A stretch of DNA of 14,386 nt from an uncultured Collinsella sp. (GCA_902490405.1 CABUDS010000042.1:1-14386); one strand, 5' to 3'; numbered from the stretch's first letter, positions 1-6,813 are shown. Made by a program: numbers and translations. The notes: a model not told the origin generated them from the letters alone.

Positions 1-810
1 GATGCGCTTCATGTGCTGACGGTAGTCCTCTTCCTCTTCGACGCCCTCGCCGTCCGGATCGATGTCGGCGTTGCGGGTGACGCGGATGAGCGCGCGGTCG
101 AGCGGTTTATAGGAGCCAAAGCAACTGTCCAGGCAGGCGAGGATGACGTCCTCGAGCAGAATGTAGGAGTAGGTGCCGGTGGGCGAGGGGATCTCGACCA
201 CGCGGTTCATCGAGGCGGGAATTTCGATCAGGCCCAGCAGACTTTCCTCGTCGGTGACGCCGTCCAAGCCGCAGGCCAGGTAGAGCGCGCCGTTGCGCAG
301 GTTGGGGAAGGGGTGGCGCGGGTCGATCACCAGCGGCGAGATGACCGGCGACACGTAGGCCTGGAAGTAGCGGGTGACAAAGGTGCGCTCCTCGGGCGTA
401 AGCGAATCGATGCGAGCGCGGTGAACGCCCAGGGCGTTGAGTTTGCCCTCGATGTTCTTAAAAATGGACTCCCAGCGGGTAAGGAGCCCGGGCAGCTCTG
501 CCATGACGGCATCGACCTGTTCGGAGGCGGTCATATTGCTCTTGTTGTCGACAGGTTGCTTTTTGAGCTCGGCCAGGTCGGACAGGCCACCCACGCGCAC
601 CATGAGGAACTCATCGAGGTTTGACTCGAAGATCGAGACGAACTTAAGGCGCTCGAACAAAGGAACGGTCTCGTCGAATGCCTCGTCAAGCACGCGGTTA
701 TCAAAGCACAGCCAGCTGAGCTCTCGGTTCTGCGTGTACGAGAAGTCGCGCGGCGGTTTGCGCAGCTTTGCGGCGGCTTGCCTTTTTTCGATTTTGCTCG
801 GCATATTCAT
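1..810 (-). CDS. ppk1: Polyphosphate kinase 1, N-terminal part (runs off left edge)
   Basis: PPK1 reversibly transfers the terminal phosphate of ATP onto inorganic polyphosphate chains. Reading the minus strand from the ATG at 810-808 gives 270 open codons to the window edge, about 38% of the usual roughly 700 residues. Only the N-terminal domain and the start of the head domain are present; the catalytic histidines would lie outside. Recognisable family signatures are NRELSWLCFDNRVLDEA (about residues 28-44) and PLFERLKFVSIFESNLDEF with the following LMVRV (about residues 51-74). The start is either the ATG at 810 or a second in-frame ATG two codons later (804); neither has a strong ribosome-binding site. 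A short palindrome, GTCCCC-GCA-GGGGAC (822-836), lies just upstream in the leader. The gene is transcribed divergently from the arginine genes. Family assignment is confident; the exact start is not. Confidence 0.93.
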   Translation of the reverse strand, partial: MNMPSKIEKRQAAAKLRKPPRDFSYTQNRELSWLCFDNRVLDEAFDETVPLFERLKFVSIFESNLDEFLMVRVGGLSDLAELKKQPVDNKSNMTASEQVDAVMAELPGLLTRWESIFKNIEGKLNALGVHRARIDSLTPEERTFVTRYFQAYVSPVISPLVIDPRHPFPNLRNGALYLACGLDGVTDEESLLGLIEIPASMNRVVEIPSPTGTYSYILLEDVILACLDSCFGSYKPLDRALIRVTRNADIDPDGEGVEEEEDYRQHMKRI

Positions 811-1214
811 CTGTCCGTTCAGTCCCCGCAGGGGACGGTAGCCTAACACTATTCTCTATTGTCTCAATTTAGTCGACCTATGGCACGGACGCATTGTGCG
901 AACGGTATCTTTACCTACTTCTAACGCTGACGAGCCGAAGTACTAACGCCCGGTGCTTTGAGTAAGCGATCTATATCCTCACACAACTGGTGAGAATGTA
1001 TGAATAAGAATGATAGCAAGCTGAATATAATCGAATGTAGGTCGAATCGAGGACAGGCGTCATATATATGCAGAAAACCGTTTTCGCTATGCAATTTTGA
1101 ATCATGGATAACTTTGAGTGTTTCGTCTTGAATTACTAGAAAAAAATAACGTTTACCTAGGAAAATCTGCTTTACGAAACTGAAGTGCATCATGGGGGAA
1201 TCATATGCGATATA
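811..1214. other. Gene-free AT-rich region between ppk1 and the arcA1 promoter
   Basis: I see no convincing gene here: stops are frequent and no frame shows family-like sequence. It is visibly more AT-rich than its surroundings. It contains scattered copies of a GAACGG/CCGTTY-type element: GAACGGTATC (900-909), CCGTTTTC (1078-1085) and CGTTTACC (1150-1157). From 1150 onward it aligns to the region upstream of the second arcA (from 4239), with about 40 of 60 positions identical by hand count and no gap. The stretch is therefore probably the distal part of a large regulatory region shared by descent with the other copy. Confidence 0.6.
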
Positions 1215-1280
1215 CCGTTCATCGCACTTTGCTGACCGTTCGGGGGCGAGGTGGAATTGCGGGTGGTTTTTGGATATAAC
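1215..1280 (+). promoter_or_regulatory. arcA copy 1 promoter with paired CCGTTC elements
   Basis: Two direct CCGTTC elements (1215-1220 and 1236-1241) are spaced 21 bp, or two helical turns. They are followed by GGGGGCGAGGTGGAA and a -10-like TATAAC (1275-1280). The hexamer 17 bp upstream of the -10 is TGGAAT, a poor -35, which fits an activator-dependent promoter. If transcription starts near 1287, the elements centre near -69 and -48. The same elements recur at the same distances before the second arcA, exactly 3088 bp downstream. The regulator is not in the window. The sequence is not an obvious ARG box or CRP/FNR site. Confidence 0.65.
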
Positions 1281-1297
1281 TAGAGCTGTCAGCAAGC

Positions 1298-1346
1298 AGC
1301 GTCCCATACGGAGGGGCGCTGATACATTCGGCCAGTAAGGCCCGAA
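1298..1346 (+). promoter_or_regulatory. arcA copy 1 leader: two consecutive RNA hairpins before the RBS
   Basis: Hairpin 1 pairs AGCGTCCC (1298-1305) with GGGGCGCT (1313-1320), with one U-G wobble and the loop AUACGGA. Hairpin 2 pairs TTCGGCC (1327-1333) with GGCC-c-GAA (1339-1346), with a bulged C at 1343 and loop AGTAA. Both have structural counterparts in the other arcA leader although the arm sequences differ, which points to selection on RNA structure. Ribosome-binding sequence follows as GAAAGG and AGGAGG (1355-1360), the latter only 2 nt from the ATG. Confidence 0.6.
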
Positions 1347-2605
1347 AGAAAGGTAGGAGGCCATGACGAAAGGTCTGCACGTGCCTTCCGAGATCGGCAA
1401 GCTCAGGAAGGTCTGCCTGCACCGTCCCGGCGACGAGCTCCTCAACCTGCCGCCCGACGAGCTCGAGCGACTCCTGTTCGACGACGTCCCGTTCCTGGAG
1501 GTCGCGCAGCAGGAGCACGACACCTTCGCCCAGATCCTGAGGGACCAGGGCGTGGAGGTGCTCTACCTCGAGAACCTCGTCGCCGAGGTGTTCGACCAGG
1601 TCCCCGGCGCCCGCGCCGAGTTCACCGACCAGTACATCGCCGAGGCCGGCATCCGCGGCCAGCACATGCCGCAGATCGTCCGCGAGAAGCTGGACTCCAT
1701 CGAGGACAACCTCGAGTTCGTCAAGAAGACCATGGCCGGCATGACCAAGGCCGAGATCGACATGCCCCTCACGGCGTCCACGACCCTCGACTCCCTGGTC
1801 AACTCCGAGTCCGAGTCCGACCTGATCATCGACCCGATGCCCAACCTCTACTTCACCCGCGACCCGTTCGCGGTCGTCGGCGAGGGCGTCAACCTCAACC
1901 GCATGTACTCGGTCACCCGCAACCGCGAGACCCTGTACGGCAAGTACGTCTTCAAGTACCACCCCGACTACAAGGACGTCTCCCTGTACTTCCGCCGCGA
2001 CTGCCAGTTCCACACCGAGGGCGGCGACGTGCTGAACATCAACGAGAAGACCCTCGCCGTCGGCATCTCCCAGCGCACCCAGGCGGCCGCCATCGACGTC
2101 ATGGCCCAGAACATCTTCTGGAACTCCGACTCCAAGGTCGAGCGCATCCTGGCCTTCGACATCCCCGTCTCGCGCGCCTTCATGCACCTCGACACGGTCT
2201 TCACCCAGATCGACGTCGATAAGTTCACGATCCACCCCGCCATCATGGGCACCCTGCGCGTCTACGAGCTGACCGCCGGCAAGAACCCGGGCGACGTGAA
2301 CATCCGCCTGATCGAGGACACCCTCGAGCACGTCCTGGAGGACGCCACCGGCGTCGACCAGGTCAAGCTGATCCCCTGCGGCGGCGGCGACCCGATCGCG
2401 GCCTCCCGCGAGCAGTGGAACGACGGCTCCAACACCCTGTGCGTCGAGCCCGGCAAGATCTGCGTCTACGCCCGCAACACCGTCACCAACGACGTGCTGT
2501 ACAAGGAGGGGCTGGACCTTCTCGTCGTGCCCTCCGCCGAGCTCTCCCGCGGCCGCGGCGGCCCGCGCTGCATGAGCATGCCCTTCTGGCGCGAGGACCT
2601 CTAAG
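1339..2605. repeat. Long direct repeat, copy 1 (whole arcA plus RBS)
   Basis: By eye this 1267-bp stretch appears identical to 4427-5693. Identity begins 24 bp before the start codon, just inside the second leader hairpin, and stops one base after the TAA. Beyond both ends the sequences differ at once, apart from scattered promoter elements. The repeats lie in the same orientation with starts 3088 bp apart. Confidence 0.93.
1363..2604 (+). CDS. arcA: Arginine deiminase (copy 1)
   Basis: Cytoplasmic enzyme that hydrolyses L-arginine to citrulline and ammonia, the first step of the arginine deiminase pathway. The 413-residue length is typical. Family motifs are complete: NLYFTRDPF with Arg166/Asp167, HTEGGD with Glu219, MHLD with His275 and Asp277, GGGD near 340, and RGRGGPRCMSMP with the nucleophilic Cys403. 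The start is fixed by the strong purine-rich GAAAGG/AGGAGG sequence just upstream and by the family N-terminus. The protein is identical to that of the second copy. After the first dozen codons almost every codon ends in G or C, more extreme than neighbouring arcB or the antiporter gene. A hairpin follows at 2665, so this copy may be expressed largely alone or with partial read-through into the aminotransferase gene. Confidence 0.98.
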   Translation: MTKGLHVPSEIGKLRKVCLHRPGDELLNLPPDELERLLFDDVPFLEVAQQEHDTFAQILRDQGVEVLYLENLVAEVFDQVPGARAEFTDQYIAEAGIRGQHMPQIVREKLDSIEDNLEFVKKTMAGMTKAEIDMPLTASTTLDSLVNSESESDLIIDPMPNLYFTRDPFAVVGEGVNLNRMYSVTRNRETLYGKYVFKYHPDYKDVSLYFRRDCQFHTEGGDVLNINEKTLAVGISQRTQAAAIDVMAQNIFWNSDSKVERILAFDIPVSRAFMHLDTVFTQIDVDKFTIHPAIMGTLRVYELTAGKNPGDVNIRLIEDTLEHVLEDATGVDQVKLIPCGGGDPIAASREQWNDGSNTLCVEPGKICVYARNTVTNDVLYKEGLDLLVVPSAELSRGRGGPRCMSMPFWREDL

Positions 2606-2664
2606 GTCTTCAAAGGCCCGTACAGGTCTTACTACAAACATCTAGCTGCCATTAGATGTCTCCC

Positions 2665-2705
2665 ATTGGGGCGGTGCGGGTTTTCGCGCCGCCCCAATCT
2701 TGTAT
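2665..2705 (+). terminator. Hairpin terminator after arcA copy 1
   Basis: A 14-bp stem pairs ATTGGGGCGGTGCG (2665-2678) with CGCGCCGCCCCAAT (2685-2698), with one U-G wobble and loop GGTTTT. It is followed only by CTTGT rather than a real U tract, so it may be leaky or act as an mRNA 3'-end stabiliser. Confidence 0.65.
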
Positions 2706-2753
2706 GAGGAACGTCAACACGGTTGGATGACTGCTTTTGTAAGGAGCTTGGCC

Positions 2754-3878
2754 ATGGACATTAAGACGATTGGCGTTGAGGAATGGCTCAACGTTTGGGA
2801 GAAGAGCGCCACGTGGGACATCGCCCAGTCGACGATCTCGTCGCTCACCATGGGCGAGCTGCGCGCGCTCGATGAGCAGGACGGCGCCACGTTCTACGAG
2901 CGCCTGGACCGCGAGAAGATGAACTACGGCTGGATCGAGGGCTCGCCCGACTTTAAGGCGGAGGTCGCCAAACTGTATCGTCGCGAGGTCAATCCCGATC
3001 ACATTCTGCAGACCAACGGTTGCACGGGTGCCAACCTCAACGCCATCATGGCTGTTGTCGAGCCCGGCGACCATGTGATTGCCGAGTGGCCCACCTATGC
3101 GCCGCTCTACGAGATTCCGCGCACGCTGGGCGCCGAGGTCGAGTACTGGGAGCTTCGCGAGGAGCTCGGCTGGAAGCCCGATATCGAGGAGCTCAAGCAC
3201 CTCGTTCGTCCCAACACCAAGCTCATCTGCATCAACAACGCGTCGAACCCCATCGGTACCGTGCTCGATGCCGATACGCTCGGCCAGATTGCCGAGATCG
3301 CCCGCTCGATTGGCGCCTATGTGCTGTGCGACGAGGTGTACCTTCCGCTTGAAAACACCGAGGCGTTTATGTCGATGGCCGATGTGTACGAGAAGGCCAT
3401 TGTCACCAACTCGGTGTCCAAGACCTATTCGACGCCTGCGGCTCGCGTGGGCTGGGTCGTGGCCGACGAAGAGGTCTCCAACCGCATCCGCACCTATCGC
3501 GATTACACCATGATCTGCGGCGGTGTGTTCAACGACGTCCTGGCAACCTATGTGCTCGAGCACAAGGACAAGATCCTCGAGCGCAACCGCAAAATCGTGT
3601 TTGGCAACCGCGATATCGCGCAGGCTTGGATCGATACGCAGCACCGCGTTTCCTGGACGGCGCCGCAGGGCGTATCCACCTCGTTTATCCAGCTGGATAT
3701 CCCCGAGGACGACGAGGGGTTCTGCAAGCGCTTGCTGGCCGAAAGGGGAGTGCTGTTGGTTCCCGGCAGCCGCTTTGAGCTTCCCTGCGGCGCACGCCTG
3801 GGTTACTGCGCGAGCGAGGACGTTCTGCGCGAGGGCTTAAGGCTTTTGGGCGAGGCGCTGGCGGAGTTCGATCGCTAG
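2754..3878 (+). CDS. arcT: PLP-dependent class I/II aminotransferase, ArcT-like
   Basis: Fold-type I pyridoxal-phosphate aminotransferase of 374 residues. Visible landmarks: the substrate-loop Asn in NNASNPIG (Asn165), CDEVY (Asp193 and Tyr196, cofactor ring contacts), SVSKTYSTPAARVGW with Schiff-base Lys223 and phosphate-binding Arg231, and a carboxylate-binding Arg348 in GARLGY. The N-terminus (VEEWLNVWE, then SSLTMGEL) resembles the aminotransferase called ArcT in arginine deiminase operons of lactic acid bacteria and streptococci. The start at 2754 is chosen because AAGGAG (2741-2746) precedes it; an ATG at 2700 lies in the terminator tail and has no ribosome-binding site. It lies between the two arcA copies. 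The substrate is unknown; an amino acid linked to arginine or ornithine is an inference from context. Codon use is more mixed than in arcA. Confidence 0.85.
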   Translation: MDIKTIGVEEWLNVWEKSATWDIAQSTISSLTMGELRALDEQDGATFYERLDREKMNYGWIEGSPDFKAEVAKLYRREVNPDHILQTNGCTGANLNAIMAVVEPGDHVIAEWPTYAPLYEIPRTLGAEVEYWELREELGWKPDIEELKHLVRPNTKLICINNASNPIGTVLDADTLGQIAEIARSIGAYVLCDEVYLPLENTEAFMSMADVYEKAIVTNSVSKTYSTPAARVGWVVADEEVSNRIRTYRDYTMICGGVFNDVLATYVLEHKDKILERNRKIVFGNRDIAQAWIDTQHRVSWTAPQGVSTSFIQLDIPEDDEGFCKRLLAERGVLLVPGSRFELPCGARLGYCASEDVLREGLRLLGEALAEFDR

Positions 3879-3930
3879 GATTCCGACGGCTCTCAAAGCC
3901 GCTCAAATCTGTCTACGATTATCGATAACA

Positions 3931-3967
3931 GACCCGTTTTCCACGAGGGAAGCGGGTCCGTTTTTCT
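3931..3967 (+). terminator. Rho-independent terminator after arcT-like gene
   Basis: A 12-bp stem pairs GACCCGTTTTCC (3931-3942) with GGGAAGCGGGTC (3947-3958), with two G-U pairs and the tetraloop ACGA. It is followed by CGTTTTTCT. This is a classic strong terminator and isolates the second arcA transcription unit. Confidence 0.88.
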
Positions 3968-4302
3968 ATACCGAGAAGTCAAGTTGTTACAAATGGGGCC
4001 GTAAAGCAAGCCGGTATTCGCTGGGCCTTATACTGAGCTTCCGGTGAACGGTATCAAGCGTCTGGTAAACGGTAATTCGTTTACCAGAAATGAATAGGAC
4101 AAACTTTTTTCTGAATAAAAATGAAAATGGTTGAGACGCGGTACGAATCGCTAATTCTATTCATAGCTCTATTGGAAATATGCAATTTGAGGGTGGTTTA
4201 ATAAAGTTTAGTTCCATTTGATTATTGGATTGAATACGCGTTTAAGCACGTAAATACACTTTATTAAATCGAAGTGTGCCATGCGTGAAGTATATGTGTA
4301 TG
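3968..4302. other. Gene-free AT-rich region upstream of arcA copy 2
   Basis: No plausible gene. It mirrors the region before the first arcA: AT-rich, carrying GAACGGTATC (4046-4055) like 900-909, and from 4239 alignable to 1150 onward. It also contains the extra palindrome at 4062-4087, described separately. Confidence 0.6.
4043..4087. promoter_or_regulatory. Operator-like palindrome plus half-site upstream of arcA copy 2
   Basis: A perfect 10-bp inverted repeat, CTGGTAAACG (4062-4071) and CGTTTACCAG (4078-4087), is separated by 6 bp. A related half-site, GGTGAACGG (4043-4051), sits exactly 21 bp upstream of GGTAAACGG (4064-4072). The half-site is the reverse complement of CCGTTCACC in the proximal promoter (4303-4311), suggesting one regulator binds both places. 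There is no T tract, so it is unlikely to be a terminator. No such palindrome exists upstream of the first arcA. Confidence 0.55.
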
Positions 4303-4368
4303 CCGTTCACCCCTCATATAAAACCGTTCGGGGGCGAGGTGGAAGTATGAACTGAATTTGGATATAAA
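4303..4368 (+). promoter_or_regulatory. arcA copy 2 promoter with paired CCGTTC elements
   Basis: CCGTTC at 4303-4308 and 4324-4329, again 21 bp apart, is followed by the conserved GGGGGCGAGGTGGAA and a -10-like TATAAA (4363-4368). TGGAAG stands at the -35 position with a 17-bp spacer. Every element has the same distance to the others and to the start codon as in the first promoter, although the intervening bases differ. Confidence 0.65.
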
Positions 4369-4383
4369 TATGTCGTCAGCAAT

Positions 4384-4433
4384 AACGCCTCACACGGAGG
4401 GGCGCTAACGAATCGGCCCTGACAGGGGCCCGA
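4384..4433 (+). promoter_or_regulatory. arcA copy 2 leader: two consecutive RNA hairpins before the RBS
   Basis: Hairpin 1 pairs AACGCCTC (4384-4391) with GGGGCGCT (4399-4406), with loop ACACGGA, one U-G wobble and one A-C mismatch. Hairpin 2 pairs TCGGCCC (4413-4419) with GGGCC-c-GA (4426-4433), keeping the same bulged C (4431) as the first leader and with one extra C-G pair at the top. Loop, right arm and bulge are conserved while the left arms vary. Confidence 0.6.
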
Positions 4434-5693
4434 AAGAAAGGTAGGAGGCCATGACGAAAGGTCTGCACGTGCCTTCCGAGATCGGCAAGCTCAGGAAGGT
4501 CTGCCTGCACCGTCCCGGCGACGAGCTCCTCAACCTGCCGCCCGACGAGCTCGAGCGACTCCTGTTCGACGACGTCCCGTTCCTGGAGGTCGCGCAGCAG
4601 GAGCACGACACCTTCGCCCAGATCCTGAGGGACCAGGGCGTGGAGGTGCTCTACCTCGAGAACCTCGTCGCCGAGGTGTTCGACCAGGTCCCCGGCGCCC
4701 GCGCCGAGTTCACCGACCAGTACATCGCCGAGGCCGGCATCCGCGGCCAGCACATGCCGCAGATCGTCCGCGAGAAGCTGGACTCCATCGAGGACAACCT
4801 CGAGTTCGTCAAGAAGACCATGGCCGGCATGACCAAGGCCGAGATCGACATGCCCCTCACGGCGTCCACGACCCTCGACTCCCTGGTCAACTCCGAGTCC
4901 GAGTCCGACCTGATCATCGACCCGATGCCCAACCTCTACTTCACCCGCGACCCGTTCGCGGTCGTCGGCGAGGGCGTCAACCTCAACCGCATGTACTCGG
5001 TCACCCGCAACCGCGAGACCCTGTACGGCAAGTACGTCTTCAAGTACCACCCCGACTACAAGGACGTCTCCCTGTACTTCCGCCGCGACTGCCAGTTCCA
5101 CACCGAGGGCGGCGACGTGCTGAACATCAACGAGAAGACCCTCGCCGTCGGCATCTCCCAGCGCACCCAGGCGGCCGCCATCGACGTCATGGCCCAGAAC
5201 ATCTTCTGGAACTCCGACTCCAAGGTCGAGCGCATCCTGGCCTTCGACATCCCCGTCTCGCGCGCCTTCATGCACCTCGACACGGTCTTCACCCAGATCG
5301 ACGTCGATAAGTTCACGATCCACCCCGCCATCATGGGCACCCTGCGCGTCTACGAGCTGACCGCCGGCAAGAACCCGGGCGACGTGAACATCCGCCTGAT
5401 CGAGGACACCCTCGAGCACGTCCTGGAGGACGCCACCGGCGTCGACCAGGTCAAGCTGATCCCCTGCGGCGGCGGCGACCCGATCGCGGCCTCCCGCGAG
5501 CAGTGGAACGACGGCTCCAACACCCTGTGCGTCGAGCCCGGCAAGATCTGCGTCTACGCCCGCAACACCGTCACCAACGACGTGCTGTACAAGGAGGGGC
5601 TGGACCTTCTCGTCGTGCCCTCCGCCGAGCTCTCCCGCGGCCGCGGCGGCCCGCGCTGCATGAGCATGCCCTTCTGGCGCGAGGACCTCTAAG
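4427..5693. repeat. Long direct repeat, copy 2 (whole arcA plus RBS)
   Basis: Apparently identical to 1339-2605. The limits lie at the second leader hairpin and one base past the stop codon. Flanking sequences on both sides differ between the copies, so this is not a simple re-reading of one locus. Confidence 0.93.
4451..5692 (+). CDS. arcA: Arginine deiminase (copy 2)
   Basis: Same 413-residue protein as the first copy, with the catalytic set Asp167, Glu219, His275, Asp277 and Cys403, so both copies should be active. This copy is the head of the downstream catabolic unit: arcB starts 110 bp after its stop, with only hairpins between, and the antiporter gene follows arcB. It therefore probably supplies the pathway flux. 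Its promoter differs from the first copy's in having an additional upstream palindrome. The extreme G/C-ending codon use is shared with copy 1. The start is fixed by the conserved ribosome-binding sequence at 4443-4448. Confidence 0.98.
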   Translation: MTKGLHVPSEIGKLRKVCLHRPGDELLNLPPDELERLLFDDVPFLEVAQQEHDTFAQILRDQGVEVLYLENLVAEVFDQVPGARAEFTDQYIAEAGIRGQHMPQIVREKLDSIEDNLEFVKKTMAGMTKAEIDMPLTASTTLDSLVNSESESDLIIDPMPNLYFTRDPFAVVGEGVNLNRMYSVTRNRETLYGKYVFKYHPDYKDVSLYFRRDCQFHTEGGDVLNINEKTLAVGISQRTQAAAIDVMAQNIFWNSDSKVERILAFDIPVSRAFMHLDTVFTQIDVDKFTIHPAIMGTLRVYELTAGKNPGDVNIRLIEDTLEHVLEDATGVDQVKLIPCGGGDPIAASREQWNDGSNTLCVEPGKICVYARNTVTNDVLYKEGLDLLVVPSAELSRGRGGPRCMSMPFWREDL

Positions 5694-5704
5694 TCTTTCA
5701 GTTT

Positions 5705-5753
5705 CCGGTGCGGTCTCCCTACAACCGCACCGGTTTCGCCCGTCAAACGGGCG
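5705..5753 (+). terminator. Tandem hairpins between arcA copy 2 and arcB
   Basis: The first hairpin pairs CCGGTGCGGT (5705-5714) with ACCGCACCGG (5724-5733) and is followed by only TTTCG. The second pairs CGCCCGT (5737-5743) with ACGGGCG (5747-5753) with a CAA loop and no U tract. More likely a partial terminator or an mRNA processing/stability element that sets the arcA:arcB ratio than a full stop, because no clear promoter precedes arcB. Confidence 0.5.
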
Positions 5754-5802
5754 CTATTACGTAAGTAATTAAGGAATTCATTTCTTCGAAAGGAAACGAA
5801 CC

Positions 5803-6798
5803 ATGGGTGTTAACCTCTCCGGCCGTAGCTTCCTCAAGCTCCTCGACCTCACCACCGAGGAGATTGAGTACCTGCTCAAGCTCTCCAAGAACTTCAAGGA
5901 TATGAAGCGCGCTGGCGTTCCTCACCGCTATCTCGAGGGCAAGAACATCGTTCTGCTCTTCCAGAAGACCTCCACTCGTACCCGCTGCGCCTTCGAGGTC
6001 GGCGGCATGGATCTGGGCATGGGCGTCACCTACCTCGATCCCGGTTCGTCGCAGATGGGCAAGAAGGAGTCCATCGAGGACACTGCCCGCGTTCTCGGCC
6101 GTATGTATGACGGCATCGAGTTCCGCGGCTTTGCCCAGGACGACGTCGAGGAGCTCGCTGCTAAGTCCGGCGTGCCCGTGTGGAACGGCCTGACCACCGA
6201 GTGGCACCCCACCCAGATGCTCGCCGACATCCTGACCGTCCAGGAGAACTTCAACTACGACATCAAGGGCAAGACCCTCGTCTTCATGGGCGACTGCAAG
6301 AACAACGTCGCTCGCTCCCTCATGGTTGTCTGCTCCAAGCTCGGCATGAACTTCGTGGCCTGCGGCCCCGAGGAGTGCATGCCCGCTGACGACGTCATCG
6401 AGGCCTGCAAGCCCATCGCCGAGGCCAACGGCTGCACCATCAAGCTGACCACCGACGTCAAGGACGGCGTCACCGGTGCCGACGTCATCTACACCGACGT
6501 GTGGGTCTCCATGGGCGAGCCCGACGAGGTCTGGGCCGAGCGCATCGCTCAGCTCACCCCGTATCGTGTTACCTCCGAGGTCATGGCTATGGCCAACCCG
6601 GGTGCCATCTTCCTGCACTGCCTGCCCAGCTTCCACGACACCAACACTACCATTGGTGCCGAGAAGTGCGAGCAGTTCGGCATCACCGAGCAGGAGGTCA
6701 CCGACGAGGTCTTCGAGAGCCCCGCTTCCAAGGTCTTCGACGAGGCCGAGAACCGCATGCACACCATCAAGGCTGTCATGTACGCTACGCTCAAGTAA
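5803..6798 (+). CDS. arcB: Ornithine carbamoyltransferase, catabolic
   Basis: Catalyses citrulline + phosphate to ornithine + carbamoyl phosphate in the catabolic direction; the same chemistry runs in reverse in arginine synthesis. The 331-residue length is typical. Motifs: carbamoyl-phosphate-binding STRTR (57-61), HPTQ (135-138), the ornithine-side SMG loop in DVWVSMGE (236-238), and HCLP with Cys273. The ATG follows GAAAGGA with good spacing. The assignment as catabolic rather than biosynthetic rests on its place directly after arcA and before an arginine/ornithine antiporter-type gene. Codons are biased but include more T-ending ones than arcA. A strong hairpin with T run follows at 6814. 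Confidence 0.97.
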   Translation: MGVNLSGRSFLKLLDLTTEEIEYLLKLSKNFKDMKRAGVPHRYLEGKNIVLLFQKTSTRTRCAFEVGGMDLGMGVTYLDPGSSQMGKKESIEDTARVLGRMYDGIEFRGFAQDDVEELAAKSGVPVWNGLTTEWHPTQMLADILTVQENFNYDIKGKTLVFMGDCKNNVARSLMVVCSKLGMNFVACGPEECMPADDVIEACKPIAEANGCTIKLTTDVKDGVTGADVIYTDVWVSMGEPDEVWAERIAQLTPYRVTSEVMAMANPGAIFLHCLPSFHDTNTTIGAEKCEQFGITEQEVTDEVFESPASKVFDEAENRMHTIKAVMYATLK

Positions 6799-6813
6799 GA
6801 GCATCTAGCATCT

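Noticed and set aside
13..624. Plus-strand open frame at the left edge
   Set aside because: It lies antisense to the clear polyphosphate kinase reading, which carries family motifs; this frame has none.
1215..1241. ArgR (ARG box) or CRP/FNR site at the arcA promoters
   Set aside because: The CCGTTC direct repeats do not fit the AT-rich ARG-box palindrome or TTGAT/TGTGA dyads, and they repeat directly rather than inverted.
1219..2613. Long open frames on the minus strand across arcA (also 4376-5746, 5743-6804, 8945-10528, 11307-12839)
   Set aside because: They are antisense shadows of GC-rich genes with G/C-ending codons. The translations are low-complexity (Val, Leu, Gly, Asp, Ala repeats), have no family motifs, and mirror well-supported plus-strand enzymes.
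1339..5693. Composite transposon formed by the two arcA repeats
   Set aside because: There are no transposase gene, terminal inverted repeats or target-site duplications. The repeat boundaries follow gene ends, which fits gene conversion better than transposition.
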